Below, piece after piece: positions 1 to 12,000 of a stretch of 64,000 nucleotides of DNA (position 1 is its first letter; the number at the start of each line of letters is the position of its first letter). The position numbers and the translations under genes were made by a program. The stretch lies in NCBI GenBank assembly GCA_028023455.1, contig JAQFVV010012400.1, positions 11,785,748-11,849,747 of the forward strand. Direction: 5' to 3'. This DNA comes from Epiperipatus broadwayi (Eukaryota > Onychophora > Udeonychophora > Euonychophora > Peripatidae). A model generated the notes under the pieces. It was not told the DNA's origin, made no database searches, and was given only the letters and a program-made list of their open reading frames with translations.

Positions 1-1877
1 GAAAAGGAATTTGAACTACTCAAATAATTTAGACAATTAAATATAGATTAATATACTGACAAATTATTATACATTTATAAATTAATTATATACATTAGTG
101 TGTGCGTGAATGAGCAAGCGGTAGATAATTACATAGTGTCATTCACACTATTATTTCTCATATGCTCTTTATTAGCTAAATAATATATTACAAATAAACA
201 CATCTTTGGTGGGTCCAATATTAAAATGCCAATCGAATATTAGAAAGAATTATATAATACTGCCATTAACGCTTTGATTTACAGTTCAGAAACATGGTGA
301 CTAACATATATTTTTCTAGGAGCGTTCCGAAATTCATTATACATATGATATAAACTATTTTCACACCATTGAGGTCGTGAAAATAAATAAGATACATTTG
401 AAAAACATATTTGAAAATGACATTTGATTCGATGACAAAATATTTAATGAAAAATTATTTTAAAGATAGTAAGACGAATGCTTTATTTTCCCCAAGGCAT
501 TTGGATACTCTTAAATATAGATATATAAATTACGACGGTAGAAGTATATATGATTGAAATAAACTTAATTAATAAAATAGAAGTAATGGGTCATGAAGCA
601 AAAGAAATAATAAATACAAAGAAGTTTGCGGTGCTGATATAATAGCCTAAAAATAATAGGAAAAGTCGTGCTTCTGGATGAAAACGAAGTGGATGGGCAT
701 AGCGTGTGCCAAACTTAGGGGTCACCGCCAGATGCTCTTTTATACGAAGAAATTGATGGGCATAGCGCGTGCCAGACTTAGAGTCACCGCGAGCGGCCCT
801 TTTATACGAAGAAAGTAGATATGCATAGCGTGTGCCAAACTTACAGGATCACCGCCAGAGGCATTTTATACAGAATTAATGTGGTTCCAGATAGCTCAAC
901 TATCTATGGAACGAGGTACGAGAAGAAATCTATGGGTTCGAACTTGTCGCAACCCCCAGATTAGAAGACTAGAAGCACGTAATATATATATGCGAAGAGA
1001 GGCTAAATGTCGGCAACGCAGTAATGATAAATGTCACTAATGGCATGAAATATAATTTACTGCTTTAAAATAGATGACCCTTGTTTGAATACTATAATTT
1101 ATATAAATAATATGCTATGCCGCTATAATATATATATAGAGAGAGATTTCATTTATTAAAATATACATGATTTTATTTAGTAAAAAAAAACATTAAGATT
1201 TATCCCCATCCTTTTTCTGTTATTTAAAATAAATCAATTCCACCTTCGTTGATTTTACAATAACTGAAATATTTAAATACAAGATTTGAAATTTTAAGAG
1301 TATGGAAAATATAAGAAGATTGGCAGTTATAGAAAATAATTAATGGGTCACTCTTTCAGAATTGAATAAAAACAAAACATTTTAAAAGATTTCAAAGCGT
1401 TAATTAGCTTAAGTTCTGGACTTACACCGGGTAGAAAATCCAGAGTTAAACAAATATATATATATATTTTTTATACTAAAACATAAAATGTTGGCTCGTA
1501 AAACAATCTGGCAAGTATATTAATTAACAATACGTTATATTTTAAGGGGACGTTAATAAACTTGATTCATGAAAGTTTACTTAAAAGAAAGAACAGATTC
1601 TAGAAATTCAAGTCGTCAGATTGTTTTAGATTGGCATATCAATAATAATAACACATAAAATTTAGTAATAAATAACTAAAAATAAATGACCGCACCAAAG
1701 TTAAGGAAAGTTAGAGCATATGAGAGAAAATTAGATTTATAAAATCATTTAAGAGCAAACTACATTTACATATTAATTTAAAAGATAGAAAATTGAATAA
1801 TACGTTAAAAATCTTGATAGCAGGATTTGAGATTAGTGAGGCTAGATTCATTTTCAAATAGTAGCATAAAAGTTTAC
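1..1877. other. Unassigned upstream stretch with a tandem repeat
   Basis: No a-subunit start exon and no recognisable coding exon were seen on either strand. It holds the 63-bp tandem repeat, simple AT runs and a short GC-richer patch near 850-1010. Confidence 0.5.
692..872 (+). repeat. 63-bp tandem repeat, about three copies
   Basis: Units begin at 692, 755 and 818, exactly 63 bp apart. Each carries gcatagcg(t/c)gtgcca, then tcaccgc and ttttatac. A partial unit (acgaagtgga) precedes the first. The period is a multiple of three, and a 45-codon open frame from about 678 runs through two copies to a TAG near 816. The protein is not recognised. The units are GC-richer than their surroundings and diverged from one another. 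Confidence 0.85.
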
Positions 1878-1986
1878 CTTGCACAAATTTAATAAGTCTA
1901 TACTGCTCATTCATGGCGAATTGAGGATCCAAAATGAATTCTTGGTGACAGCAAGCTTCTCTATTAGCATTTTTAAAGTTCTCCAT
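1878..1986 (-). CDS. Possible first coding exon of a MAP-kinase-like protein kinase
   Basis: On the minus strand an ATG at 1986, with an in-frame TGA 15 bases upstream, opens 36 codons and one base before a good donor (CAAG|gtaaac). The peptide contains HQEFILDPQFAMNEQYRLIK then FVQ. That pattern resembles the N terminus of MAP kinases, especially the fungal Slt2/Mpk1 type, where a short lead precedes the glycine-rich loop. No second exon with GAYG was found in 1-1877, so it would lie left of the window. An upstream out-of-frame ATG (aatggcccgatgg) overlaps the start. The match is from memory; this could be a chance open frame or a pseudogene. Confidence 0.35.
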
Positions 1987-2225
1987 CGGGCCATTACTTC
2001 ACTTCAGGGTAGCAGAATATTATGACAGCGGAAGACGACCCACAAGGGTCCGGAAAAGCTTTTACTAGATCATTTTTAGATTTCAAAACAGCATAGGGTC
2101 TAGTAGCAATCACTTCTCTCAATAGTAGCTAATCTAATCTGTGCTTTAAAAATCCAGCCATTATTTATACCCTTGCACAGGTATTTCTGGAATGCTTATA
2201 ATTAATTAGTTAGTTGTTTTTGAAA

Positions 2226-2433
2226 GATGCAATTGTTAGATAATGTCCAAAATAAATTCAAATCTATTTCCAGATTAGAAATAGATTTGATAAAAATGTT
2301 TATAACAAAAGAAAATAGTTACAATCCCATTTTATTTTAAATAAAACTTTAATTAAAATACCTTCCCCAGATTAAAACAACAGCGTTACCAATCCTTTAA
2401 TTATTTTTGGACAATTAACAACACTTGCATCTT
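2226..2433. mobile_element. MITE-like element, copy 1
   Basis: The ends are inverted: gatgcaattgttagataatg at the left and an imperfect complement ending ttgcatcttcc at the right. The same sequence occurs at 18326-18546 with better preserved ends. No coding capacity. The superfamily is not determined. Confidence 0.7.
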
Positions 2434-2570
2434 CCATATTGGATTTTATAAAAAAATATACAGTTTAATAGAAAAACAAGCAATTTAAAAAGAAAAAGTT
2501 AAAAATGACGTATAATAAATATTTAAAAACATCAATATTTTGTTAGTAAGTTTTGCTCCTATATATATAT

Positions 2571-2816
2571 TTGAGCCGCATCTATAATACTTTAATAAAA
2601 AAGAACTAATAATTAATAAAAAGAATTCATAATAATTTTAAAACGTGTTATTGAAACATTAAATTTTATAATTTAGGCGCGCATCTCAAATATATACATG
2701 AAATATATATACACGACAAAAGGAGTGGGATGGAAAATAGGGATTTAAACATAGGTTAGTAGATGGAAACATGAAGCTCAATCTTAAGCTAAGATTGACT
2801 GCTTCAATATATATAT
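2571..2816. repeat. Dispersed repeat shared with 19822-20030
   Basis: It begins tgagccgcatctataat and ends with a block around aagctaagattgactgcttc. The second copy has tgagtcgcatcta and aactaagattgactgtttc in the same order. Short imperfect inverted ends near the first 110 bp suggest a small non-autonomous element. Confidence 0.6.
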
Positions 2817-3238
2817 ATATGTGCTGTATATTTGAACATATCAATAAATCACAATGTAATAAATTGAATTTTGTTTTTATATTAATCAATACATATAGGC
2901 AAATTTTGATCATTTATTATATTTTATATGACAATTGAAATATATTCATCAATTGTACCGCAGATCTATGTGCAAATACCAATGCGTGTCAGATAGACAT
3001 TTTTATGTAAATTTAAATCATTTTTTTTAATTATTAAATGTCAATTCAAATATGTTCAACCACGTGTCTGTGTGCTGATTGTGTTTTAAATAAATCTATA
3101 TGAACATATATGTAAACCATAATGTAATAATTTGAATTTTGTATATTGATCAAAATCAGAAGGGTTAATTGAATTGGCTATAAAACTGGTAATTTTTATG
3201 TTATTGTAGCGAATTTATGCTCATTTTAAAGCTGATGT

Positions 3239-3289
3239 GAAGTCAAGAATCTCTCAGCATTATGCCCAAAGAAACCTGTTAGCCACTTT
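3239..3289. repeat. Fragment shared with the pogo-like element at 52037
   Basis: About 50 bp, from gaagtcaagaatctctcagc to ctgttagccacttt, recurs at 52421-52472 with few differences. In the second place it lies inside the pogo-like element, so this is probably a fragment of the same family. Confidence 0.6.
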
Positions 3290-5951
3290 ATTTTCCATTC
3301 CCCAGTCTACGTTTTCCCATATTCTGTTCATCCTATTTCCACAACATAATCTTTGTCAACTATATGGCCTAAAGTGTATCGTAAGATGCTGCCCTCTAGA
3401 ATTATTTTACAAGTAAAATATTAATAATATTTAAATTTAAAGCTGTAACAATGGGAGAAAGCAAACTTTCCAAGGCGCTGATTGATTGTTTCTCATTTTG
3501 AACAAAAGGGAGTGCTTGTCAACAATTTTGACAGCTCCAAGTTCTTTGTTTTGATTTTCAAAACGAAAACGAATGTTTTAGAGTATTTTTTTACATATTA
3601 TAAATTATTTTGATAAAATATGCTGATAATATAATTATTTTAGAAGAATAATTAAGATTCTAGTTAAAATTCTTTACTTTTTTACATGAATGTAAATTGT
3701 GAAAGAAATCAATAACATAGGTCACATTTTTTTATAGGTTACGAAACATTTGTTTTCGGTTTTCCGCTATTTTTATAATTATAAATAGAAATGTATTTTT
3801 GAAAAAACTTTTGTTCACTTTAATAATCTGACAAATTATTAATTTGCATTTTAGAAAGTAAACTAAAACGAATATAATATTAAAAGACAAATATATTTTT
3901 ACTGTTGATTTTGTAATTGACCAATCAAAAGTTTAGAGCTTTAACTCATTCTGCGAATAGGAATTTGTAACAGTGCAAAAGTTAATATCATTTTTGTTAT
4001 TGCTATTAATAAACTTATATATAATTGTTAAAATTATTCCAGTGACTTAATTCTAAATGGTTTTTAGATTATATTATGTACTGCATCATCATCTTGATCA
4101 CAGTATCAGTAATAAATCTTGTTCTCTGAGCTAAGTTCGAGCATAATGGTCTGATATATAAGAGGGGATGTATATTTTATTGCAAGGGCATTCCAGTATG
4201 ACATTTCCTGGTTTGACGCGAGGATTATATTTTTCAAAGCCTATGCACTACATTTTATTTAGTTTAGTCTATTAGAAATTAAGTTTATAGTTGGCCAGTA
4301 CATTAATGGTATTAAGTGGTCAGAGCAATAATGATGATCAGCATGTTTTAATATCCCAGCATTGTTGTTTTTATGGTTGTATATTCTAATGGATTAGCAC
4401 TTAAGTTGGGGCATCCAAATTGCCCCAAGCTGGCAACAGCGAAATAGTTGGCCTGGTCTACAGTAGACCCATTTCAAATCCAGTCACAAGATTGATTGTT
4501 AATTTATTTTTATTGTTGATCATTCATGATGATGAATAGTTATTTTTTTTGAATGACGTTAATTACCCTTATAATAGTGAGTTAACAGGGTTGATCTCGG
4601 AGAGATTTCAAGATCTCTCATTGCTCTTATAATATCATTGCTCATTATATTTATATTAAATCATTTCATGCTCTATTTTTGTGATATTGAAGATTACTTT
4701 AATATCTTATTGAAATATTTATTTTGGACTCCGGGGATGATTTTTGCCATTACCCCAGGTACGATCCTGATACCCCATCCCGTTATAATACTTATCATTA
4801 TTTTCTCATTTTATTATGATTTGTTATTTAATGTTATTGTTCTTAAAAAGATTAATAACTTATATTAATAGATTTGTATGCTGAATTGTACCCTTTGCTT
4901 TAATTAATTTTTTTTCTTTTTCATTGTTTCAAATCTGGAATTATTTTAATTTAAAAAATAATAATAATAGTTTTTGTTTTCTGGGTTCAATTTATTTGAA
5001 TATAATGTTAATAGTGATAAATAACATTTTTTGTTTTTAAACAACTGTCTGGTTTCATTTTCAAACTCTACTAAAAATTTATATATAAAAGAAATCTTTG
5101 GATTATATTAAAAAAATCCCAATAGGTTTTTTTAAAAAGCAAATAGTAAAGTATAATCTCTTGATAAATGCTGGTTAAAAATTTTTTAAATGTGTGTTAT
5201 GATGTTGAAGGATTTTTCTCTTTCAGAAAAAATCTAAGGTTGCTGCAACCTCAATGTTTGTTATTTTTTATAAACTATAATTTATGAATTGAACATCACC
5301 AAAATTATTTTCAAAATATTCACAAGAACAAATGTTAATTATTTCGGATTAATTTGCAGTGGATAGCAAAAGATGACTAAATACCAGTAGAATAACAGTA
5401 ATATACTTTGTTGTAAGGATTCATCTTATGATAATGGCTCAGCAATGTTGTCCCATTCTAAAATCAATAAAAAGACTTCTTTTGCTTCTAAATTATAGCT
5501 TTGACTTTCATTGTTGATATGAGTTATTTTCAACTTTCTTACAGAAAGTTGTAATGGATGTGATCATATAGTGAATGCTTTTTCACTCCTTTTCTAACGT
5601 TGTCAAAGGCATTCCCTTAGTCTTTGCTTGCAATTTTATTACTTGATTGAATTTTATTTGCAGTTTAGTTTTTGATATGCAGAAATTGGAAATCATTTTT
5701 TATTGTGATCATAGTTCAAAACTTCTGCCTTTTTAAAAGTACTTTATGCAATGTTTATTATCTTAATTAATATTCAGTTAACAATCATGTTTATTCTCTC
5801 AGTATACAAAAATTCACTTAACACTTTGTTAACTTAGTTTTTAAAATAATTTTCTAGTTTGTTTCTTTGTTTTTAAAAAGAATGCATTTGATTTTAAATT
5901 ATCTATTTTGTACAATAAACATTTAAAAAAAAACAAATTTCCAATTTTCAG
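3290..5951. other. Intron sequence, nothing recognised
   Basis: AT-rich DNA without a supported exon or element. A search for the conserved N-terminal a-subunit exon (FRSEEM...QSEAAY) found nothing. Around 4400-4500 there is a weak inverted sequence (gttggggca / ttgccccaa). Confidence 0.5.
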
Positions 5952-6030
5952 CTGAATCCAGATGTTAATGCATTTCAGCGAAAATTTGTTAGTGAAGTTC
6001 GTCGTTGTGATGAGATGGAAAGAAAATTAC
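5952..6030 (+). CDS. V-ATPase subunit a, first exon seen in the window (family exon 2)
   Basis: The exon follows ttttcag and ends at ttac|gtgagt, a strong donor. It enters in phase 0 and reads [12 protein letters not shown] then [14 protein letters not shown], with the first base of an Arg codon left over. This is the conserved stretch right after the N-terminal FRD of the family. The Arg codon is completed by GC at the next exon, 14.4 kb downstream. Confidence 0.96.
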
Positions 6031-9000
6031 GTGAGTAATGATGTTTTATAATTTAATTTAAATAAATATATGTATTCACATAAAAGTACACAAGTGAACA
6101 TTGAAATTTTTTTTTAGGTCTTGTCAAATTAATTATTTGCTGAACTAATGGAAATCACTGTTTGTAATTTAGCATTATGTCTTAAAATTTTATTATATAT
6201 TTTTTCTAAAGCATTATAAATTGTTAATTATTTAAATATTTAAAAAAAAAAAAGATAAATAATAACAATTTAATTTTAATATTTATCAGATATAGATTGT
6301 ATAGATAACATACACAAGATAGATATTTGGCAATTAAAATTTCATTTCTAATGTTCATCCCAGTTTTTACTAATATATATGCAAATAGAAAATTTAATCA
6401 ATAAAAAATTTATTTCAATAAGTAGTGAAATAGATCACATGCCCCATTTCTCTTAAGCTCATTGTCAATTGCTCAACATGCTTTGTGATAAATGCTCAGC
6501 CAGAGAAAGCATTTAAAATATCTGTCAGGAACCCCCTCCCCCCAAACCTCTGACCATGGTTTCGTGCTTTGGCACTCCTGAGAGAGGTGATAGGGTAGCT
6601 TCAGACACTAGATCTAAAAATATCAACCCAAAACCAACATTTATCTAAAAGTTATCTATTGAGTGGAAAATCTGAAATTTTCAGACACCTACATGTCTTC
6701 AAATCCAGCTATCCAACTCAAATATGAGGCTGAGAGATCTTCAGCCATACCATATATTATTGGCAATGCTCATTGTTTATATCTTACAAGCTTAAGAGAA
6801 TTGGGTCATGTGATCTATGACTTTTTTATTTGACTATTTATAGTCTCTGCTTTAAGTCTTATGCGATGTTATATTGCTAAGACTACTAATATATTGTAAC
6901 GATCCGGAGAATAGCCTTAACGTAAACTGCACTACAGGGCGCCATCTAGGCATTTGAACCTAGAAAAATTTATAAAGTAGGCAGATACGTAAGTCAAAAA
7001 AAAAAAAAATTTTTTTTTAAAATATTTTGGTTCCGGTCGTTAGCCCATGTCACTAGCTCAGGGAGTAGCAGAGATTTAATAATATCATATCTTATCTAAT
7101 TAGATTTCAACATTAAAAAATAAATAAAATAAGCCACTGCCAGTAATTAGCATACAAACATTTATTTATGCACATATATATAAGATTTAAAATTATTTTA
7201 GTATTAGTTTTACATTTTAACATTTAACATTATTTTAACTTTGATTTTTGACTTTAATTTACATTTAATTACTATTATATTCTAATTTTACATTTTAATT
7301 AAGTTCGCACAGATAAATTTATGAAAGCTTGTTTATAATGTTGAATATAGATCGGTTACATAGATTTCACGGTCAAAAACATTTCAAAGTAAACATAAAC
7401 GATCAAAATACAAAATTATTGATTACTGACAATTGCGGAGGGAAATTTATACGTAACCCAATAGTATTCACCATAAGATACTTGCATTGTCACCAATAAC
7501 TTAAAAGACATCCGAATAAATACATTTTAGATACTCACCGTAAGGTATCATTATTTATCGAATGTCTATATATTTTGATCAAATATGGAAACGCAAAACA
7601 TAGTTAACCAATAAACAATCCATGCAAGCGTCTATAAACAACTTAAATTTAATGCATTTTTATTTAGGGTCGAGTATGAATAGACCACATAAATTTGCTT
7701 TTGAAAATAAACATTCTATCCCTATTTAACCTTAGGCTAAAATTCGTAGTCAAACTGGCATCAATTCATCTGATATATCGATGTATTCAATGTAATAAAA
7801 TAAGGCAGCACAAAAGGTTAAGAGAAGAAATTGCCTCTTATGAGATAGGAATATTACATCTAGCTGCAAAGAAGAGCAATAAAACAAAAAACTCCATAGA
7901 AAGGAACTGCGGTATCCGACTTATAATTCCTTCCATAGGCAAACGGAAGTGTGCGGCGTATGAAGCGATTCTGCCCGTAGCGAATCAATATTACATCTAC
8001 TAATCACACCAATATATCCAATCCATTGACCCAATTTAACCACGAAACAAATAACCTAAGATTACCCTCCCCTAATATAACTTTACAAATCTATACAGCC
8101 ATTCACGCCCGACTTAAGTTTAACATTGATATATTTTAATTCATCGGAAAACAGAAATCATAAATAAACTTAAAGAACAAAGTTAAATAAATGGAAATGA
8201 TTTTAAATAAATAAATAACAAATACATCAAATAACATTATTAATGAAGAATTTAGTTTGGTCAGATAGGATTCTATTGCATTATTTACTAAAAAGTTTTA
8301 AAATTTAGAGTTCTTATTGTTTCAAGTGAATATAAAGTTCTTACGATTTTTAAAACGTCCAACTTTATCCGTTGCTTGCCATGAACGTAAATTCCCACGC
8401 CGTCCTAAAGAGGTTAATATTCTGAAGGCCGATTTATTTATCCATCCGGAGATTTTTGCTTTAACTAGTCCTCAATGTAGAAAACGATAGTTCATTTCTC
8501 CTTTCTTTAACAGCTGACAGAATTGACAGTGCGTCTGTCAATTCCATCACCTCCAACTCCATACTACTACATATAGTCACATCGTAATAATCAATAATCA
8601 ATCACTAATTAATAATTTCCAAATTTTCCTTTTATACGTATTCGAAGGATTGACTTGGCATTATGTCATCGATGCGATGATCCTTTTCGTTGAGGTCCGA
8701 TTTCCCAATGGATTTATTTCATTTGCTAAAAGTTTCTATTGTTTTCCTCTCTGACCGATGTTTTTACATTTAAATGCCCAAGGCTGGTTTACATTTAACT
8801 AATTAACAATCATTTCCATTTCTGATTAATTAACCTGTTTTCCAAATCAAAGATATATTTTTATCTCTAAATCTTTTTAAGTTTTTGTTTTAAAATACCT
8901 TTTCTATTTTTAATACAGTTTTATTTTAATAATTTTTTTTATCTGTGCGATTTAATATATACGAGTTTAAGATGATATTTAATTTCAATTTTTAATTCTA

Positions 9001-12000
9001 AAAGAAAATTTTTAAATGCGAACTTTTTAATTTACTTTCATGTTTAATAAATAAAAAAACAACAACAATGTAACGAACGTCTGTGCTCGTTACAATATGG
9101 TATGGCTGAAGATCTCTCAGCCCCATATAACTATTTGAGTTGGATAGCTGGATTTGAAGTCGTGTCTGAAAATTTCAGATTTTCTACTCAATAGATACTT
9201 TTTAGATAAATGCTGGCTTTGTGTTGGTATTTTTAGATCTATTGTCAGAAGCTATCCTAGCGCTTCTCTGAGGAGTGCCAAAGCACGAAACCATGGTCAA
9301 AGGTTTGGAGGGGGGGGGTTCCTGACAAAGATATTTTAAATGTTTTCTCTGGCTGAGTTCAAATCCAGCTATCCAACTCAAATAGCTATATGGGGCTGAG
9401 AGATGCTCATTGTTTATATCTTACAAGCTCAAGAGAATTGGGTCATGTGATCTATGACTTTTTTTTTATTTGACTATTTATAGTCTCTGCTTTAAGTCTT
9501 ATGCGATGTTATATTGCTAAGACTACTAATATATGGTATGGCTGAAGATCTCTCAGCCCCATATAACTATTTGAGTTGGATAGCTGGATTTGAAGTCGTG
9601 TCTGAAAATTTCAGATTTTCTACTCAATAGATACTTTTTAGATAAATGCTGGCTTTGTGTTGGTATTTTTAGATCTATTGTCAGAAGCTATCCTAGCGCT
9701 TTTCTGAGGAGTGCCAAAGCACGAAACCATGGTCAGAAGTTTGGAGGGGAGGTTTCCTGACAAAGATATTTTAAATGCTTTCTCTGGCTGAGCATTTATC
9801 ACAAAGCTTGTTGAGCAATTGGCAATGCTCATTGTTTAGTAATGATTAAAGTTTGTTTTCAAAGATAAAATAGAATTAGCACATTACGATCATGTATATT
9901 AATTATTCATTCAGAATTAGTAAAGAATAAATCTTGATTCATGCTATCATGTTAAAATAATAATAAAGTCTGGTAGTTATAAAAATTTCAAGTTCTTCTC
10001 TTTTCCCCGTGTAATTTTGTTCAAACTAAAAGAACTGCTGAATTATCAGTGGCTAATAATTTGATGGTCAATTTTTACTTCTGCTTCAAAAATAAATAAT
10101 AAAAGTAATAATTATATTTTAATTCTCATTGTTAAAAATTGTACAGTTGTTCAATCCTCTGAACCAGTTTAAGTGCTGTTGTAGAATACAAAGTATGAAA
10201 CAAATTTTTAATTACTTAATCATTCTTTTTTTTTTTGAAATCTCATACTTCATGAATATTTTTAAAGAAATTTTGTTACTTGGATATTTCTTTTTTACAT
10301 TTATGCTTTTGTTCCATGTTGTGATGATACGTTTCAACTGTGTTAAACAGTAATTAATATAAAATTAGCAGTGAAAATAATATTTTGAAATATATATTAT
10401 AAAATCTTTATTATTTTGTAATATATTTAGATTTTGTCTATTGAGATTTATAAGTTTTCTTCCTGTTTAATACACACACATATACACAACTTATATTTCT
10501 GTCTTTGATGTAACTTATATTACCAGTTTAAAGAATTAAATAAAAAATAGTTAATTAAAGATAAATTTTTAAAATAAGGTTTTGTTATAATTCAACTAGT
10601 GCTAGCCAAATTCTATTCATCCAAAATCATATCAGTTAAGAAACATTAGACAAAAGTGTTTGACAAAATCATGACAGTAATTACTGTATTGTTAAAATAT
10701 ATAATTAGGGAATAAAAATAGAATTATAATTAGTTTAATTTTTTAAAAGTATGAAGATAATGTTTTTTGTAGCAGCAGATAAAAATGAGTGATAGTTTGA
10801 GTTCTCATAATAAAAGTGTTGGGTTTGGTCTGGAGTTCAGACCCAACCTATAGAAAATAACACTAGCACCAGTATTTATAATTAATATAAAATTTATTAT
10901 ATTTACAAATATATACAATACAGAATAATATTTCTAATGTGAATTCTTGGATCCGAGTCTTCGCAATCTACAGCTTCCAGCTACACCTGATATCTTGCCT
11001 CACGGGTAGGGAGAACGACTCTTGCGGCTGTACCAGACAGCTTACTAGTCTTAGCAGTGTCCGGTCTTTGTGTGGACTTGCCTAGCTGCGTGGATAAATA
11101 GCATATTGTTATTGTAAGAATGCTTACTGCTGTTTAGGTTAGCAGGGCTTCTCCTGGAGAACACATACCATCTTTGTAGGTTAAACAGACTTTCTGTCTT
11201 TCCTCCAAAAAGGCTGACCATAGCCCTGACCTCACTGAAACATTTAGATTCAGCGATCATCATTGCTAATTGGCCTATACTAATCATTAGTTATACGTTT
11301 AGCTGTACATCAATCTTTTGGCCAGCAGTAAACAATGCTTAATCCGATCAGATAAAGAATGAATCTGGAACAGTCCACTTCTGAGGGAAAGGAGAACTAT
11401 AATATCCCCCCCGGTTAGATATTAGCCCTAGAGAACATAGTCGTGCAGAGGTGCTGGATGATGGCTAATCCGCTTCGGTGGTTTTTCTGGTTTGCTGCTG
11501 TCTTTGGTTTGTTGGTCCTCCTTGCTTGCAATCCTTGTCCCTGGAGATTCATTCATTGTGGCTGCATCTGGTAATTCAATCTAAGTTGATTCCGATGGTG
11601 ATGATGATGACATCCATCTGCTGTTTTGACTATTATGGTGTGGAGTCCTTTGCATTGAATTATGACCACTGGAATCCATTTAGTGGGTCCACTATATATT
11701 CTGCATAGTACATTAGTCACTATTTGCAATTTGATATTGTCCTTTTCTTGCAGTTTTTCCTCATTTGGACGAGGTTTCAGAGCTGATAAGTTAGTTCGCA
11801 AAGTTCTATTAAGAAGTAGTTCAGCTGGAGTTTTTCTCGTTACTGTACTTTGTGTAAAGTGCTGTGATAACAATCTGGTAGTACGGATGTTCCAGCTTCC
11901 TGCATCCATCTTTGTGAACAATTTTTTTAATCTCTTGAACTAATCTCTCAACTTGGCCATTGCTTTCAGGGTGATCATTCTTTAATTTTTTTAACGTTAT

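Noticed and set aside
1-5951. Search for the a-subunit start exon in the first 6 kb
   Set aside because: No frame reading like the conserved N terminus (FRSEEM...QSEAAY...FRD) with a phase-0 donor was found on the plus strand; it is taken to lie left of the window.
9154-9832. Open frames in the 9-kb repeats
   Set aside because: They occur inside headless SINE bodies and are not conserved between copies.
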